The position numbers and the translations under genes were made by a program. A stretch of 64,000 nt of DNA from Orobanche coerulescens (taxonomy: Eukaryota > Streptophyta > Magnoliopsida > Lamiales > Orobanchaceae): the NCBI GenBank assembly GCA_033398695.1, contig CM065818.1:53290001-53354000 (forward strand). Direction: 5' to 3'. The notes under the pieces were generated by a model. That model saw only the letters and a list, made by a program, of their open reading frames with translations, was not told the DNA's origin and did no database searches. Shown here piece by piece: positions 36,766 through 47,674 of the stretch (position 1 is its first letter; each line of letters opens with the position of its first letter).

Positions 36766-36777
36766 GCTCCGATACCA
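36766..36777 (-). promoter_or_regulatory. Primer binding site of element D (Met type)
   Basis: The minus strand reads TGGTATCGGAGC, four bases from the LTR end. It is the same variant as in B, C and E. Confidence 0.85.
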
Positions 36778-36781
36778 TAAA

Positions 36782-38870
36782 TGTAACAACCCAAATCACA
36801 AATGGGACATTACATGCCATAGAACCTTCATGAGGTCTACCAGGCTATCACATAACACACAATACGAATATGAAATCCCAAAAGACACAATCATCATAGT
36901 AAAATAGGGTCGTGGCCTCGGCCAAAACATTTTAATCAAGTATCGAAGAGTGTAACTCCACATGAATCCATTACCCACGCAGGGGACTTTAACCAATTTA
37001 TAAAACACTCAGTCTAACTCCAAAATCAAGATAAATGCAATAACAAAACATAAAACACGACTCGAGACCCATCATCATGCTGGAACATCCTTTGCATGCA
37101 TATCCTGTGCCAGCTTCTCGGCTCGATCAGTACCTGAAATGCATAAGACGCATTTCCCCCATTTAAGGGGTTAGCATTCGAATAGCTAGTGAAAGTACAC
37201 AATTACACCACATTATATATGTACACGATTCGACACAAGCAATCCATTTGAGAAAAACATTTGAAACCAATATTCCGAAATATCACATTTACACTAAAAC
37301 AGTTTATCCTCAAGTTTTCCGCATCACATCTATCCACGCTTGATAACCCGCGGCCGTACCCATTAGTATCGACCCCCAGAGGCCCCGTCGGACCGTCCCC
37401 GGGTGAGAAACCACTTCCACAGCCGTACCCATTAGTATCGGCCCCCATAGGTCCCGTCGAACCATCCCTGGCTGGAAGAACATCAACACACGCACCCAAG
37501 TCCGCTTCTGTGGCCGTACCCATTAGTATTGGTCCCCAGAGGCTACACATTCCATCCCCGGGTGGAAGAACGACAACATAACCAAGCAATAACATAATTT
37601 ACATTATTCGCATCGAAACCGTACACACATAACGGAATATAAAACATGTACTTTCCTTGGATAACACGACGTGAAGGAAAATGGTGAAATGAGAGGTTTC
37701 GGCCCGGATAATCTTCACAAATCCGATCCTAACACAATAACGATACACAACTAATCTCAAAATTGTGAAAACGTAGGAATTTATCCTAGTTCTACCCAAT
37801 GGGACACTTCGTCAGACAATACAAGGTCATAATCAGTTCCCCTCTATCAACGGAGAAAAATATTGAATTCAATCCGCAAAACCGCAATAGAAGTAAGGGA
37901 TAGTGATTATACTATCGAAATCTAACAATTATAAGGGCAAATCAGACTAGAAGGGTGAAATCAAAACAAAACCCCAAAATCCCCAAAAGCTAGGGTTCTA
38001 AGGAAATATACCACGATTAAACGATGAACAACGGAAGATTGGATGCTAGAGTGATGATATGATGCCCCAAAAATCGCTTCTCAATTGAGGTTGGATGAAA
38101 ATCGGACGAAACCTAGGCCAGGAAATCGCTCCCGTCACGAAGGAAGTGAAGGAAATGAAAAATGAGAAGAAATCCCGCTGCCCAGTTTATTATACTGGGC
38201 AGCATTACGGCCGTAACACCAACACCATTACGACCGTAATGGTGTTCACGACCTCACTGCCCAGTTTACACACATCCGTTACGGCCGCTACGCAAAGAAT
38301 ATTACGGCCGTAATGTATGAAGACTTACGGCCGTAATTCACATCAACCTATGAGCGTAATGCAGGTCTGGCAGCAGGCCTGCCTGATCCAAAATGCCAAC
38401 AACCGGAATGAAAACACGATAAACGAAACCACAGATATACGAGGATTTTACATACGAGATAGGCACAAAAACTATCACAAGTCTCCAGTCGCCCGAAAGT
38501 CGGGGTACAACAAGTATTAATAGCGACATCCCAAAATGATGCGAAATTACAAAAATGACCCAACGTCCGAATTTCACGATACGACATCGGATTAACAACC
38601 TGAGACTCATGACATGATCAACTCAACCAAACGGACTCATGGGAATAGAGAAATAATGAAATCGAACGAGTTTTACGAGAATCGAACGTACATGCGACAA
38701 AACATGACTTAATATGAAATTACGTAAAAACATATCTGAAACTCATCCAAATGGAAAAACTCAAAGAACAAAATAGATTCAGAAATCCCAAAACAGTGAC
38801 AAGCGAGTCGTCCGAACCAGACATACACCAAAAATAGAAATTACCAAAAATAGAAAGTTCGGATATTACA
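36782..38870 (-). repeat. 5' LTR of element D
   Basis: 2089 bp, TGTAACAACC...ATATTACA on the plus strand. The TTACGGCCGTAA array starts at 38205 and 38228 (23-bp step) and runs to about 38360, with the perfect hairpin at 38177-38203. Two copies have point changes relative to the 3' LTR. Confidence 0.93.
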
Positions 38871-39297
38871 GTATCCACTTTCAACATTTCCATGACTCCC
38901 CCAGGACTGTTATACTTTCTTCGATACGCGAGAGATATCGACTTTTCTGGCGGTCTCGTCCACTACAAAGTAGTGTGCGAGATAAAGATCTAAAGTACTT
39001 ATGTCTCAAAGAAAAAATGGCAGAAGCAGGAGAATTGAAATAGGGACGAGTTAAATAATTACCTCGATAATGAAATTGGGTACGTGGTATAGAGCATTTA
39101 ACAGTGTGATATGATCGATTGTGGCACTCGATGCTACAATTGAAACCAGAGGCGCAATTTTGGCAGGTCTGGAGAGATAAAAAATCCAAAGATGGTGTTC
39201 AGATCTTGCAGATAGAAAATTTAGGCAAGTCGAGTTGGGCCGGATTGGGTCGTGGATGCAGGCTACTACAGATTTTGATGGCTTGGTAGATCGGCTT
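38871..39297. other. Unassigned spacer right of element D
   Basis: Begins with the right TSD of D (gtatc). No protein family or repeat recognised. Confidence 0.65.
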
Positions 39298-40849
39298 TGT
39301 TGGGTTTTTCGTGCATCAAATACATAAATCAAGAGTAAAACACAGCGAAAGAATTAATATAAAAACCCAATTTAGGATCTCATGCAGTAATTTAATTGCT
39401 ATATAAAAGGGTTAACCAAATTACCTTAATCCGATGAACAAATCTAGATCCGGATTAGAAGCAGATGAATATCTTCTTCCTCTTTTGGTGATCCACACAC
39501 GAACAACTCCACAAGCCGGATTGCTAGATCCTTACGAATAATATTGATAAATAGTACAAAACAAATTTCTTACTCGAAGGATTGTACTATTGATCAAGAT
39601 CAACTAAGGGAAGAAGACCAGATGACCGACTTCGTTCTCCTACAGTACGAGGTAGAGGTCGGTTTTTCTCTTCTTGTTGAGGGGAGGCGATTTTAGGTGT
39701 ATTTCTTCTATCTCAACTCCTTGTCATGGATCTCTTATTTATACTAAATAATTCCTAGAGTCAAGACTCTAATATTTGCTTAGTTACCCCTCAACTTATT
39801 AAATAATACAATATATATAATATCCAATATTATATATATTACTTATTTTTTAATCTCCTCATAAATATAATATCTAATATTATATTTATTACGCCCAGTT
39901 GATATATTAAATAACATATATAATATCCAATATTATATATTACTTATTATTTAATCTATATAATATCCAGTATTATATTTATTTATTTTTTCCTTCTTGT
40001 CTATAATTGTCGTACGTGTGACCCAAAAGGCTTATATTATGTTGGTAATTATTTAATATCTTATTAAAGCGGCCTCTAGCAAGACACTATGATTATCTAA
40101 ATAATATAAGTTAATAGTCCATTAAACCTTTTAACGTGTCAAATCCCTTTGTCACGTGATATCATATTTGAACTAAGTCATGGAGTCTGTCATACTTATT
40201 TATGTTCAAATACTTTCTCGATCTTAAGTAGATTGATTGAATCAAATAACTCTTCATTTGAGCATGACCATGCATTTCCTTCAGTCCTACTTATCGAGGG
40301 ACCCATCAGATATCTCTCTCACTAAAGAGAGGGACAAATCCCCATATCGATTATTCATTGCCCTCTACGTGACTAATACCGATCGCTAACTTTTATGATC
40401 ATCATGTTTTAGATGACGTTGGATTACGTCAAGGCATAGCAGTTATCATGTTAGACTCTATGATAATCTCAGGTTCAAAGATTTATTGACATACTGTTAT
40501 ACTGAGATTTACTTATGACATTTCCATGCAGTGATCTCAATGTGGGTCTGTCCAGTATTGGTCCAACCAATACCCATAAGATTGATATGTACCATACGTG
40601 TAATCATCCGATGATTATCATTCAAACTTATACTAGTATATCAATCACTTGAGTCTACTCAACGCGATTGGACCAGGGACATTTGAATAATCTTATTATT
40701 CGTGAATAACTGTTATTCGATTATTATAATATTAAAACATGCTCACATTAGAATAATCAACGAGAAATAAATGATATCAAATAACTTTATTTAAATGTGA
40801 CAATTACAAATCAAGGCGCATCGAATGTCCTAGGGCACTATTCCCAACA
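39298..40849 (-). mobile_element. Solo LTR, Ty1/copia type
   Basis: TGTTGGG...CCCAACA ends over 1552 bp, with flanking 5-mers ggctt (39293-39297) and ggcct (40850-40854), a four-of-five TSD match. No internal sequence or second LTR is present, so it looks like a product of LTR-LTR recombination. On the minus strand a TATA-like tagtataaataag lies near 39733-39745. The copia assignment rests on the end sequence and overall look. Confidence 0.7.
39814..39982. repeat. AT-rich hairpin array in solo LTR
   Basis: Four copies of a TATAATAT-ccA-ATATTATA-like inverted repeat, with loop centres near 39825, 39875, 39928 and 39968. Spacings are about 50, 53 and 40 bp. Confidence 0.8.
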
Positions 40850-42381
40850 GGCCTTGGTCTGCGGGTGGGGCTCACATGTTGAGACTGCATCGGTACGGAT
40901 CTTGGGATCGGTGATTTTGGCTCGGCATGTCGCCACTAATTTTGCGATTGGCAGGAGGCGATGGATCGGCTCGGGCGATCTGGGCTGGGGTCGCGGCCGT
41001 AGGGACTGGGTCGAAAGGGAACCGAGCTACGGGCGGCATGATCGGTGCTGGGGGACAGCGGGGGACGCGAATAAGGGACTAGTGCTAGAGGACGACGGGG
41101 GCCGGGCAAGTAGGACAGGGGCTCGGGTTGCGGCTGTCCGGGCTGCGGGCAGTGGAGGCTTGTGGCCGCGGAGGGAGGGATGCGACAGCTAGGGTTTTCG
41201 CAAGAAAATTTCTATTTTTCTGTGGAATTTTCAAGAATTTTATCTGTTTACGTAACATGTTTGAGAAAATTGTAAGAAATCAGTCGAAGATAAAGAATCA
41301 AACAATCCACTGTATTAACAATACTAATAGAGTAGCATTTATCTAGGTTTTATAATAATATTTCTCCTTATATACAATTTCTTACAAGGAAACGCTGCCA
41401 TCTAGTCTAAACAGTTTAGGTCATGCACAGCATGAGACATAATCGTAATTCCCCAAATATTTGCTACAATTTAATTTTGATTTATTATTAAATTTTAATG
41501 ATTCTATAAAGGAAGTCTGACTAAGAAAGTTTTCCCGTGCGGAGCCTTAGCCGGACCGGCCCGGCCCGACCCGATCGGCACAATAAGCTCGTCACATTTT
41601 TCTATTGTTATTTGTAGCAGGAACCCGGTTTTTTCCTTTGGAGTGATGGGCTTGGGCTGGACCGTGCCGGTACTTTGAATAGCTTGTGCCTGAGGAATAG
41701 TTTTCCCATGGGAATGAGGCTAGATTTTATGCCAGAGGGCCCATCGTCATTTAAGATTTTTTAGGTCCACTGAATAAACCAATGTGTCATATCAAACCAG
41801 CCACATGAAAGTGATATTTTGACAACCTGGCTTTCTTCCTCCAATCAAAGCCTCTAAAGTATTGTTATTTCCTTCAAAAAGTCTTAAATGGATCTCAGAT
41901 CTATGCCCGTCTCACACATGCACGGATCATTACTTTGTCTCACTTCCATGTTCATTAGTATTGCATTATCAAAAGAAACAGCTACATATTTCTATTTTTT
42001 TTCATCTGATTTTATCTGAATGAAGGGATTTAAATTTGAAGAACGAAAAGAAAGAAAAAAAAAAACACAAGAGCGTATGGTCACTACCGGAGAACAAGTT
42101 GAGCTGTGGAGAAATTCGATAAATTGTCGACATTACATTTAAGTTAAAAGTGATGAAAGAATGATGATAATGAATCCAAACTTAAGAAAGGACTCCCGGG
42201 AGCATATGATCACTACCGGAGAAGGAAAAAAGAAGAAAAAAGAAAAATAGAGGTTGGAATGATCGTATCAACAATTACTACGATTACATCTTCCTCCTAA
42301 AATTTCAGAAACACAACAATCCTCACTAAACAAAAGTCAGGCTCCCGCACAGAACAACATAGGATTCAGGCATGGAACTTT
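40850..42381. other. Intergenic region downstream of the SKU5-like gene
   Basis: 40850-41190 is GC-rich; the frame there (40797-41192) runs across the LTR boundary and is not credible. 41265-41281 and 41368-41383 form an inverted repeat (ttgtaagaaat / atttcttacaa), and a minus-strand TATA-like tatataagga lies between 41360 and 41375. This may be another old LTR piece. A phrase similar to tcactaccggagaa occurs twice (42080 and 42208). No clear poly(A) signal for the neighbouring gene is seen. Confidence 0.5.
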
Positions 42382-45300
42382 TCAAGTGAACATGAAAAAC
42401 AGCCCAGAGATCATCACTAAACCAAACAAGAATTTGCGGCTGCTGCCCTTGATTGATGATGTTGCAAAAGATATGTCCTGCGGCCTAAAATAGAAAACAA
42501 AAGGAGCAAATTAATAAACAAAATGTAGAGTTAAGACGAAAAGCAGTTATAGAGAGGGATACATACTTCTGGAGTTTGCTTAGTGCGCCGCAGAAGAGGG
42601 CATTATCTGGTATTGGAAACTCGGTTTTGTTATTGAGCTCTGGGTTCACGACTCTCACGTACGTTTCTTGGCCTAAATACCACGAGTCCAGGTTCTCTGT
42701 TCTCAGGTTCCAAACTCCCACATTGTCCAGGGAGATCAGAATTGCTGTCCAAGCTCCCGGATAAACCTATTACCAACATAAAGTAAAATGTGAAAATCAG
42801 GTCTCTCCTTAAGAAATTGGTGTCAATATATATTAAAAGTAGAAGAATGAACATCGGATAAAGTACATATACCGGTAATGATGTACCTGAGCTGTAGTTC
42901 GAGCAATTCCATCCCACTTATTGTATGTGCTCCTACTATTCTCTGTCCACTCACCGTAATCCATACTGAGATTCAGCCAAAGTGTAAGATAAGTCGAACT
43001 CTAACAGAACATATCTCGTTAAAAAAATACTATATACAGTACGTAAGAGTAGTAAGAGTAAGAAGGAAGCTGTACAGTACCCAACCACAAAAAACGAATA
43101 TCCGCTCATGTGATACGTCTGAACCTTGGTATCATTGTTCTGCAATATCACTTCCATAAATCCCCTATAAGTAGCATTGATAATTGACGTTTCATTCCGA
43201 GGTGGTCCGGTAAGTGGCCGAGTGGGGAAACCAAGCTTGTATACGTTTGTCACATTATATTGATCTGCAAGCCTGATTGGTATTGAAGGATTGACAAAGG
43301 AAATCCCGCTAAGTGTGGTTCTTCGTTTCCCATTAACAATCTCCGGGGACTTGTTTCTTAGAACATAAACCTCAGTCACGTTGATTGAACCGTATCTAAA
43401 CGAACCTTGAGGATTTGGGCGGGCACCACTAGCAGTCACATTCCATCTGCATAAATATAAAAATTCCCATGTTTTGACTATGCGAAAGAGAGATACTTTT
43501 TGGGTGAAGAAACTTAATGCCGTAAGTGCAGCTTCATAAACATGTGATTGCATGCAATTCTTGATAGGGGTATAATTGTCCAATTTTTGATAGATGTGAT
43601 GCTATCTTCTAATGCATGATACCAAATGCAATAATTTCTCTAATATATAAGGTTCAGTTTTTATTTTAACTGATCACAACCACAAGCATAAATTTACTTT
43701 TTTTAGAATTTTTTTTCCTCAAAATTTTAGGTCATGAATAATAGGAAAACTACATTTGAGTAACATAACATCCAAAAAGACGCACCTGATTGATCTCGCC
43801 TGGTTCATCGAGAAGGTCTTATCGAATTGGTCTTGTGGTGGGGGCGGAAGAGGACCGGATGCCTTTCCTTTTGAATTGGTATAATGCAAGATGCCAACAC
43901 CAGTGACTCTCTGCCAAGTTGTTTCGTTGACGAATCTTGCACTCGCAACAATGTAGTAATCACTGCTAGCGTTTTGATCCATTGTCACCAGAAAGGAGTA
44001 GGATTGTCCGACATGAATATCTAAACTAGTATAGTTCTGCTGTATCGTATACGAACCCTCTGCTTCTGCTAGAAGCAAGTTGTGGTTCTGAATTCTGAAG
44101 TTCAAACTAGTCGAAATTCCAACATTGCTCACACGAATCCTGTAAGTCATGCCTGGACATCAAAAGCATTAGCTATTTGAAAATACTGTATAAAAATGTT
44201 TGAATGCCAATCTTTTTAATTGATTTTCTTTTCTGATGAAAAATAAAATTGGTGACAGTTCATATATTAGAAATGTTCCGAACTACTAGAACATTTGCTT
44301 ATACCTAAAACATTAAAAAAACAAAAAAAGGCACATGGATTATAATTAATGTCACACTTTCACGGTAAGGCTCCGCGTGATCATGGCATGTCTTGGAGAC
44401 TTCATAAAGCATAATAAAGTATAGATGTGAAAAACGGCCACTAATAGAAATCACATTCTTCTGTTTCGTTTTCAAGGGTGGGCTCTGGAATTTGTAAATG
44501 CAATTAAGATCTTTCCATAATCATACTAAACTGGATGTTGCTGCTGCTGCTACTACTACTTGAGACAATCTTACTTAACATGTGATTACTGCTTCGTACT
44601 TTTCAAGCATAAAAGTGATTAGAAGGAAAGAATGCTGACAACGTAGACATAATCTCACTCATAAGTAATAAACATATATGCACATGCTATACTGACAATT
44701 TACAACTTGTATCAATTCAACACTCACCTGGGATGACTGTGATTGTTTCATAGTCAATGCCATCAGGGACCAGAGTGTCATTATACCTATATGGTCCTTT
44801 TCCATTAATCAAAACCCCATCTGGCATCCCGAGATCCCTCCCACCATTAAGGGTTCTTCGCAATGCCTAACCGTAAAGTTCGAAAAAACATCATTATTAA
44901 AGTTGAAAAACACAACTTCCTAAGACTCTTAAACAAGTTTATTTATAACCGGCAACGAGTGAAACGAGCACTTACAGTGTGGTTCTGGATGTACCAATCT
45001 CCTATGACCATCGTAATATCACCGTAAGGGGTGTTAAAAGGAATAGGAATAACCGGTCTATTATTGACAATGATGCTCCCGAAACCTCCGGCCGCTCTTT
45101 GGAAATTAAGTGAGGGGAAGTAAAAGAAACTCCCAATCTGATCCTTAACCTGAAATTGGTAAGTCCAATTCCACTTTGAAGGGATGGGACAATTAGTGCC
45201 AAGAAGGCCATCTTGCCATGAACACCTCCTCTGCTGTATACCTGACCTGACTCACTCAAAAAGGGAAATAGAAATAAAAAGAAATACAGTAATCTTTTAT

Positions 45301-45873
45301 CAGCAATTCTTTTCTTCTGACAAAATCTAAAAGAAAGACACGCTATGAAAAAAAATATTACCAATGGATTAAGATGTCTTCGTCTAATTTGTTTCTCACA
45401 TTGACAACAACATTGTTGTTAGTGGTCACGTTCATAGTGGGACCTGGAAACTTTCCATTTATAGCAATCACCTGCAGTATACACATATACACAAAGAATT
45501 TGATATGAAGATGAAGCAGTATATATATATATATAAGTTTCAAATCTTTAAACCACATTTCTAGATCTGGAGCTAAAGTTTCGAACTTTCACGAATCTAA
45601 AGCCAACCTCATTAGCAGAAAATAAATCACAAGCAGTCCCACATCGCGAATTCAAAAGTTAGACACCAGAATTGGATGAGAAATGCAGAATGAAAATGAG
45701 ATTCACAAAAAAAAAAAAAAAAAAAAATGTACCTGCTGGGGCACACCAAGTGGAGAAGCAGTAATGTATGAAACCACAAACTCAAAGTTAGCATAAGGAT
45801 CATCAGCAAAAGCAAAGCCCAGCAACAAGCAAATGTGGATAACCGAGACCGAGAAAAAGCTACTACCATCCAT
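42382..45873 (-). CDS. SKU5: SKU5-type (skewed5-similar) multicopper-oxidase-like GPI glycoprotein
   Basis: Nine exons on the minus strand: 45873-45733, 45471-45362, 45246-44976, 44866-44728, 44152-43786, 43446-43081, 42965-42887, 42766-42567 and 42484-42382. All junctions are GT-AG and in frame, giving 591 residues. An N-terminal signal peptide (about residues 1-23) precedes DDPYANFEF and the family hallmark YITASPLGVPQQVIAINGKF. Three cupredoxin domains follow, with many N-x-S/T sites and a hydrophobic C terminus (KFLFGLVMISGLFFMF) preceded by small residues, as in GPI-anchored SKU5. The histidine/cysteine copper ligands of laccases and ascorbate oxidase are absent (YHMSGYSFFVVGMDYGEW in the third domain), as is known for this family. 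In Arabidopsis SKU5 acts at the plasma membrane and cell wall in directional root growth. SKS1/SKS2 are alternatives to SKU5 itself. No lesion is seen; this is the only intact host gene here. Confidence 0.95.
45707..45727. repeat. Poly(A) run in intron 1 of the SKU5-like gene
   Basis: Twenty-one consecutive A on the plus strand (T on the coding strand), three bases from the exon 1 donor. It may serve as a long U-rich intron start. Confidence 0.9.
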
Positions 45874-46279
45874 ATCTAGCTAAAAGCATAAACAAGATTT
45901 CCTAATTAAAAAAAAAATCAGGAGTCAAAGAAGCAAACGTTTATCCTTTCCTTTTTTCTGGGGGGGGGGGGGGTTACATTATCAGTTAAAGATGAAGGAG
46001 AAGGAAAAAGAGGAAGAGGAAGAGGAAGAGGAAGAGAAATGAGAGGATGAGTGTGCGCGTCCAAAAAAGAGTAGAGAGAGTTTTTACTCTGTGTTTTTGT
46101 TGGGAGGGTAAATGTGTGTAGTTAAACGTTGTGGGGTCTGGTTTGTATGCTTTTCTCGGTAGTAGGTGCCCACTGGACAACGGCTCTTAGCATGCAAGAA
46201 ACAAACAAAATTCAACCATAGAAAATCCAGTGTGTGGTGCGTGTGGGACGTGTGTGTGTATGCGCGTGTGTGAGAGTTA
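45874..46279 (-). promoter_or_regulatory. 5' UTR and proximal promoter region of the SKU5-like gene
   Basis: Read on the coding strand this contains a CTTCC/CTCTTCC-rich tract (plus-strand gaagaggaagagg, 45996-46037) and a C14 run (plus-strand G14, 45960-45973), typical of a pyrimidine-rich plant leader. I see no convincing TATA box. The transcription start is not determined. Confidence 0.45.
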
Positions 46280-46635
46280 GGGGTGTATTGACAGCCAATA
46301 GCCAGTTCATATACACTTGAATCTCATGAGTATTTCCTTTCAAGGGGGAGGGAGTGGTTCAGTCACTCTCTCTCCCGTCACTCACTTCCAACCAATTTTC
46401 TTACGTCACATTATTTTCTATTTTTCCATCACTCACTCATATTTTTGCAGGCACCACTTCACTCACCCTTCACTTACTTCTTTTTTTTTCTTTTTTCTTT
46501 TTTAATTTCCATTAAAATTATAAAAAAACTAAAATTCCATTAAAACTTAAAAAAATATTACATAATATTATTAAAAAACATAAAATAACTAAAATTCCAT
46601 TAAAAAAATCACAAAATCCCAATTGAATACGCCCC
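46280..46635. mobile_element. Harbinger/Tourist-like MITE upstream of the SKU5-like gene
   Basis: Inverted ends GGGGTGTATTGA (left) and GGGGCGTATTCA (right, reverse complement), about 356 bp, AT-rich interior with a repeated actaaaattccattaaaa phrase at about 46528 and 46582. TTA precedes the left end; the right flank reads tctta, so the 3-bp TSD is imperfect. Family assignment is tentative. Confidence 0.5.
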
Positions 46636-47113
46636 TCTTAAACTATTCGAACGGATTTACAGTTCGATATCTCCTCTTTCTACTGTAAAACCCGCTATCT
46701 TCATTTTCGCCTCTCTATATTTTTTTCAAGCTGAGAATTCAGGTGATATGGAAGGCCATCTCAGGAACTCTGAAAATAGGCTGCTCGAGTTTTTCAAGAG
46801 AGAGATAGGTTTTTTGCTCTTCGAGGATTTACTCCCGCCGCATCTCTGCTTCCGAGGTGTGTATATCCTTGTATGACTTGGTAATATCATTTCTCCCCGT
46901 GCGTGAGTATTTCACTCACCATGGTCTTCCCGTGCGGTAACAAGAGGGCGGCGGCGGTGTTCCCGTGCGTGAGGGATTCCGCCGCGCAGCTCCCCGTACC
47001 CACTCCCAGTCCTCTAACGATTACAAAATGTCGTCTCCACTCCACCGATCTTTGGGCTCTAATCCCTTTTAGAAATTTTATATTTATTATTTTTTCACGA
47101 TCAAATCAAACAG
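46636..47113. other. Intergenic spacer between two MITEs
   Basis: Holds three copies of a cccgtgcg(tga) phrase at about 46898, 46929 and 46962. No gene recognised. The last eight bases (tcaaacag, 47106-47113) are the left TSD of the hAT-like element. Confidence 0.6.
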
Positions 47114-47533
47114 TAGGGTTGAGAATCGAGACATCCTGAGGTTTCGGTTCCGAGTTCCGATTGTCCCGGTCCCGAAAATCACCAATTTGGTGGTCCCGGT
47201 CCCAACTCCGGTTCCATTCGGGACTTCGGGAGTCTCAATTCCCGAAATGGGATAAATGTAAGTTCCGGTCCAGGTCCCGATCCCGAGGATAATTTTCCAA
47301 AATGTTCCGAAATCAGAAAAGGAAAAAAAATTGTTTGAAATTAGAAATTTTAATCGGGACTTCGGGATAGTCCCGATCGGGACTCAGGAGTCCCGAGTCC
47401 CGAAATTATCAAAATCTCAAGTCCCGGTCCCGGTCCCAATCCCGTAAAATTCGGGACTCGGGGTCCCGTTTCCCGTCGGGACTCGGGACGGGACCGGAAC
47501 TCGGGATTTCCCGATCCTAAATTCTCAGCCCTA
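47114..47533. mobile_element. hAT-like MITE with internal GGTCCCG/CGGGACC arrays
   Basis: Inverted ends TAGGGTTGAGAAT and TAGGGCTGAGAAT (right end reverse-complemented), 420 bp, flanked by 8-mers tcaaacag and tcaaacaa (seven of eight match). The 8-bp TSD and TAGGG ends fit the hAT superfamily. The interior is packed with GGTCCCG and its complement in both orientations, a subterminal-repeat style typical of transposase binding sites. There is no coding capacity. Confidence 0.75.
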
Positions 47534-47674
47534 TCAAACAACCATCTTTTACTTTTTAATCTTAATCGTACTCTCACTATCGATACCTTTTACTTTTTAA
47601 TCTCAACCATACATTTATCATCATTACTTACACCAATCATTGTCTAAAATACACCAAATATACACCATCTGTCA

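Larger units (their letters stand above)
21799..38870 (-). mobile_element. Element D: minus-strand Ty3/gypsy chromovirus, split by E
   Basis: TSD gtatc at 21794-21798 and 38871-38875. Read on the minus strand: 5' LTR (38870-36782), Met primer site (36777-36766), gag (36514-35246), element E, protease-RT-RNase H-integrase (27294-23899), hairpin and polypurine tract, 3' LTR (23863-21799). Its own length without E is about 9.1 kb. The chromodomain-like tail and PBS link it to B and C. Confidence 0.94.

Noticed and set aside
40797..41192. 131-codon GC-rich frame
   Set aside because: It starts inside the solo LTR and crosses its boundary; composition is low in complexity and no family is recognised.
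42485..43583. Several minus-strand frames as separate small genes
   Set aside because: They are exons of the SKU5-like gene with intron read-through at their ends.
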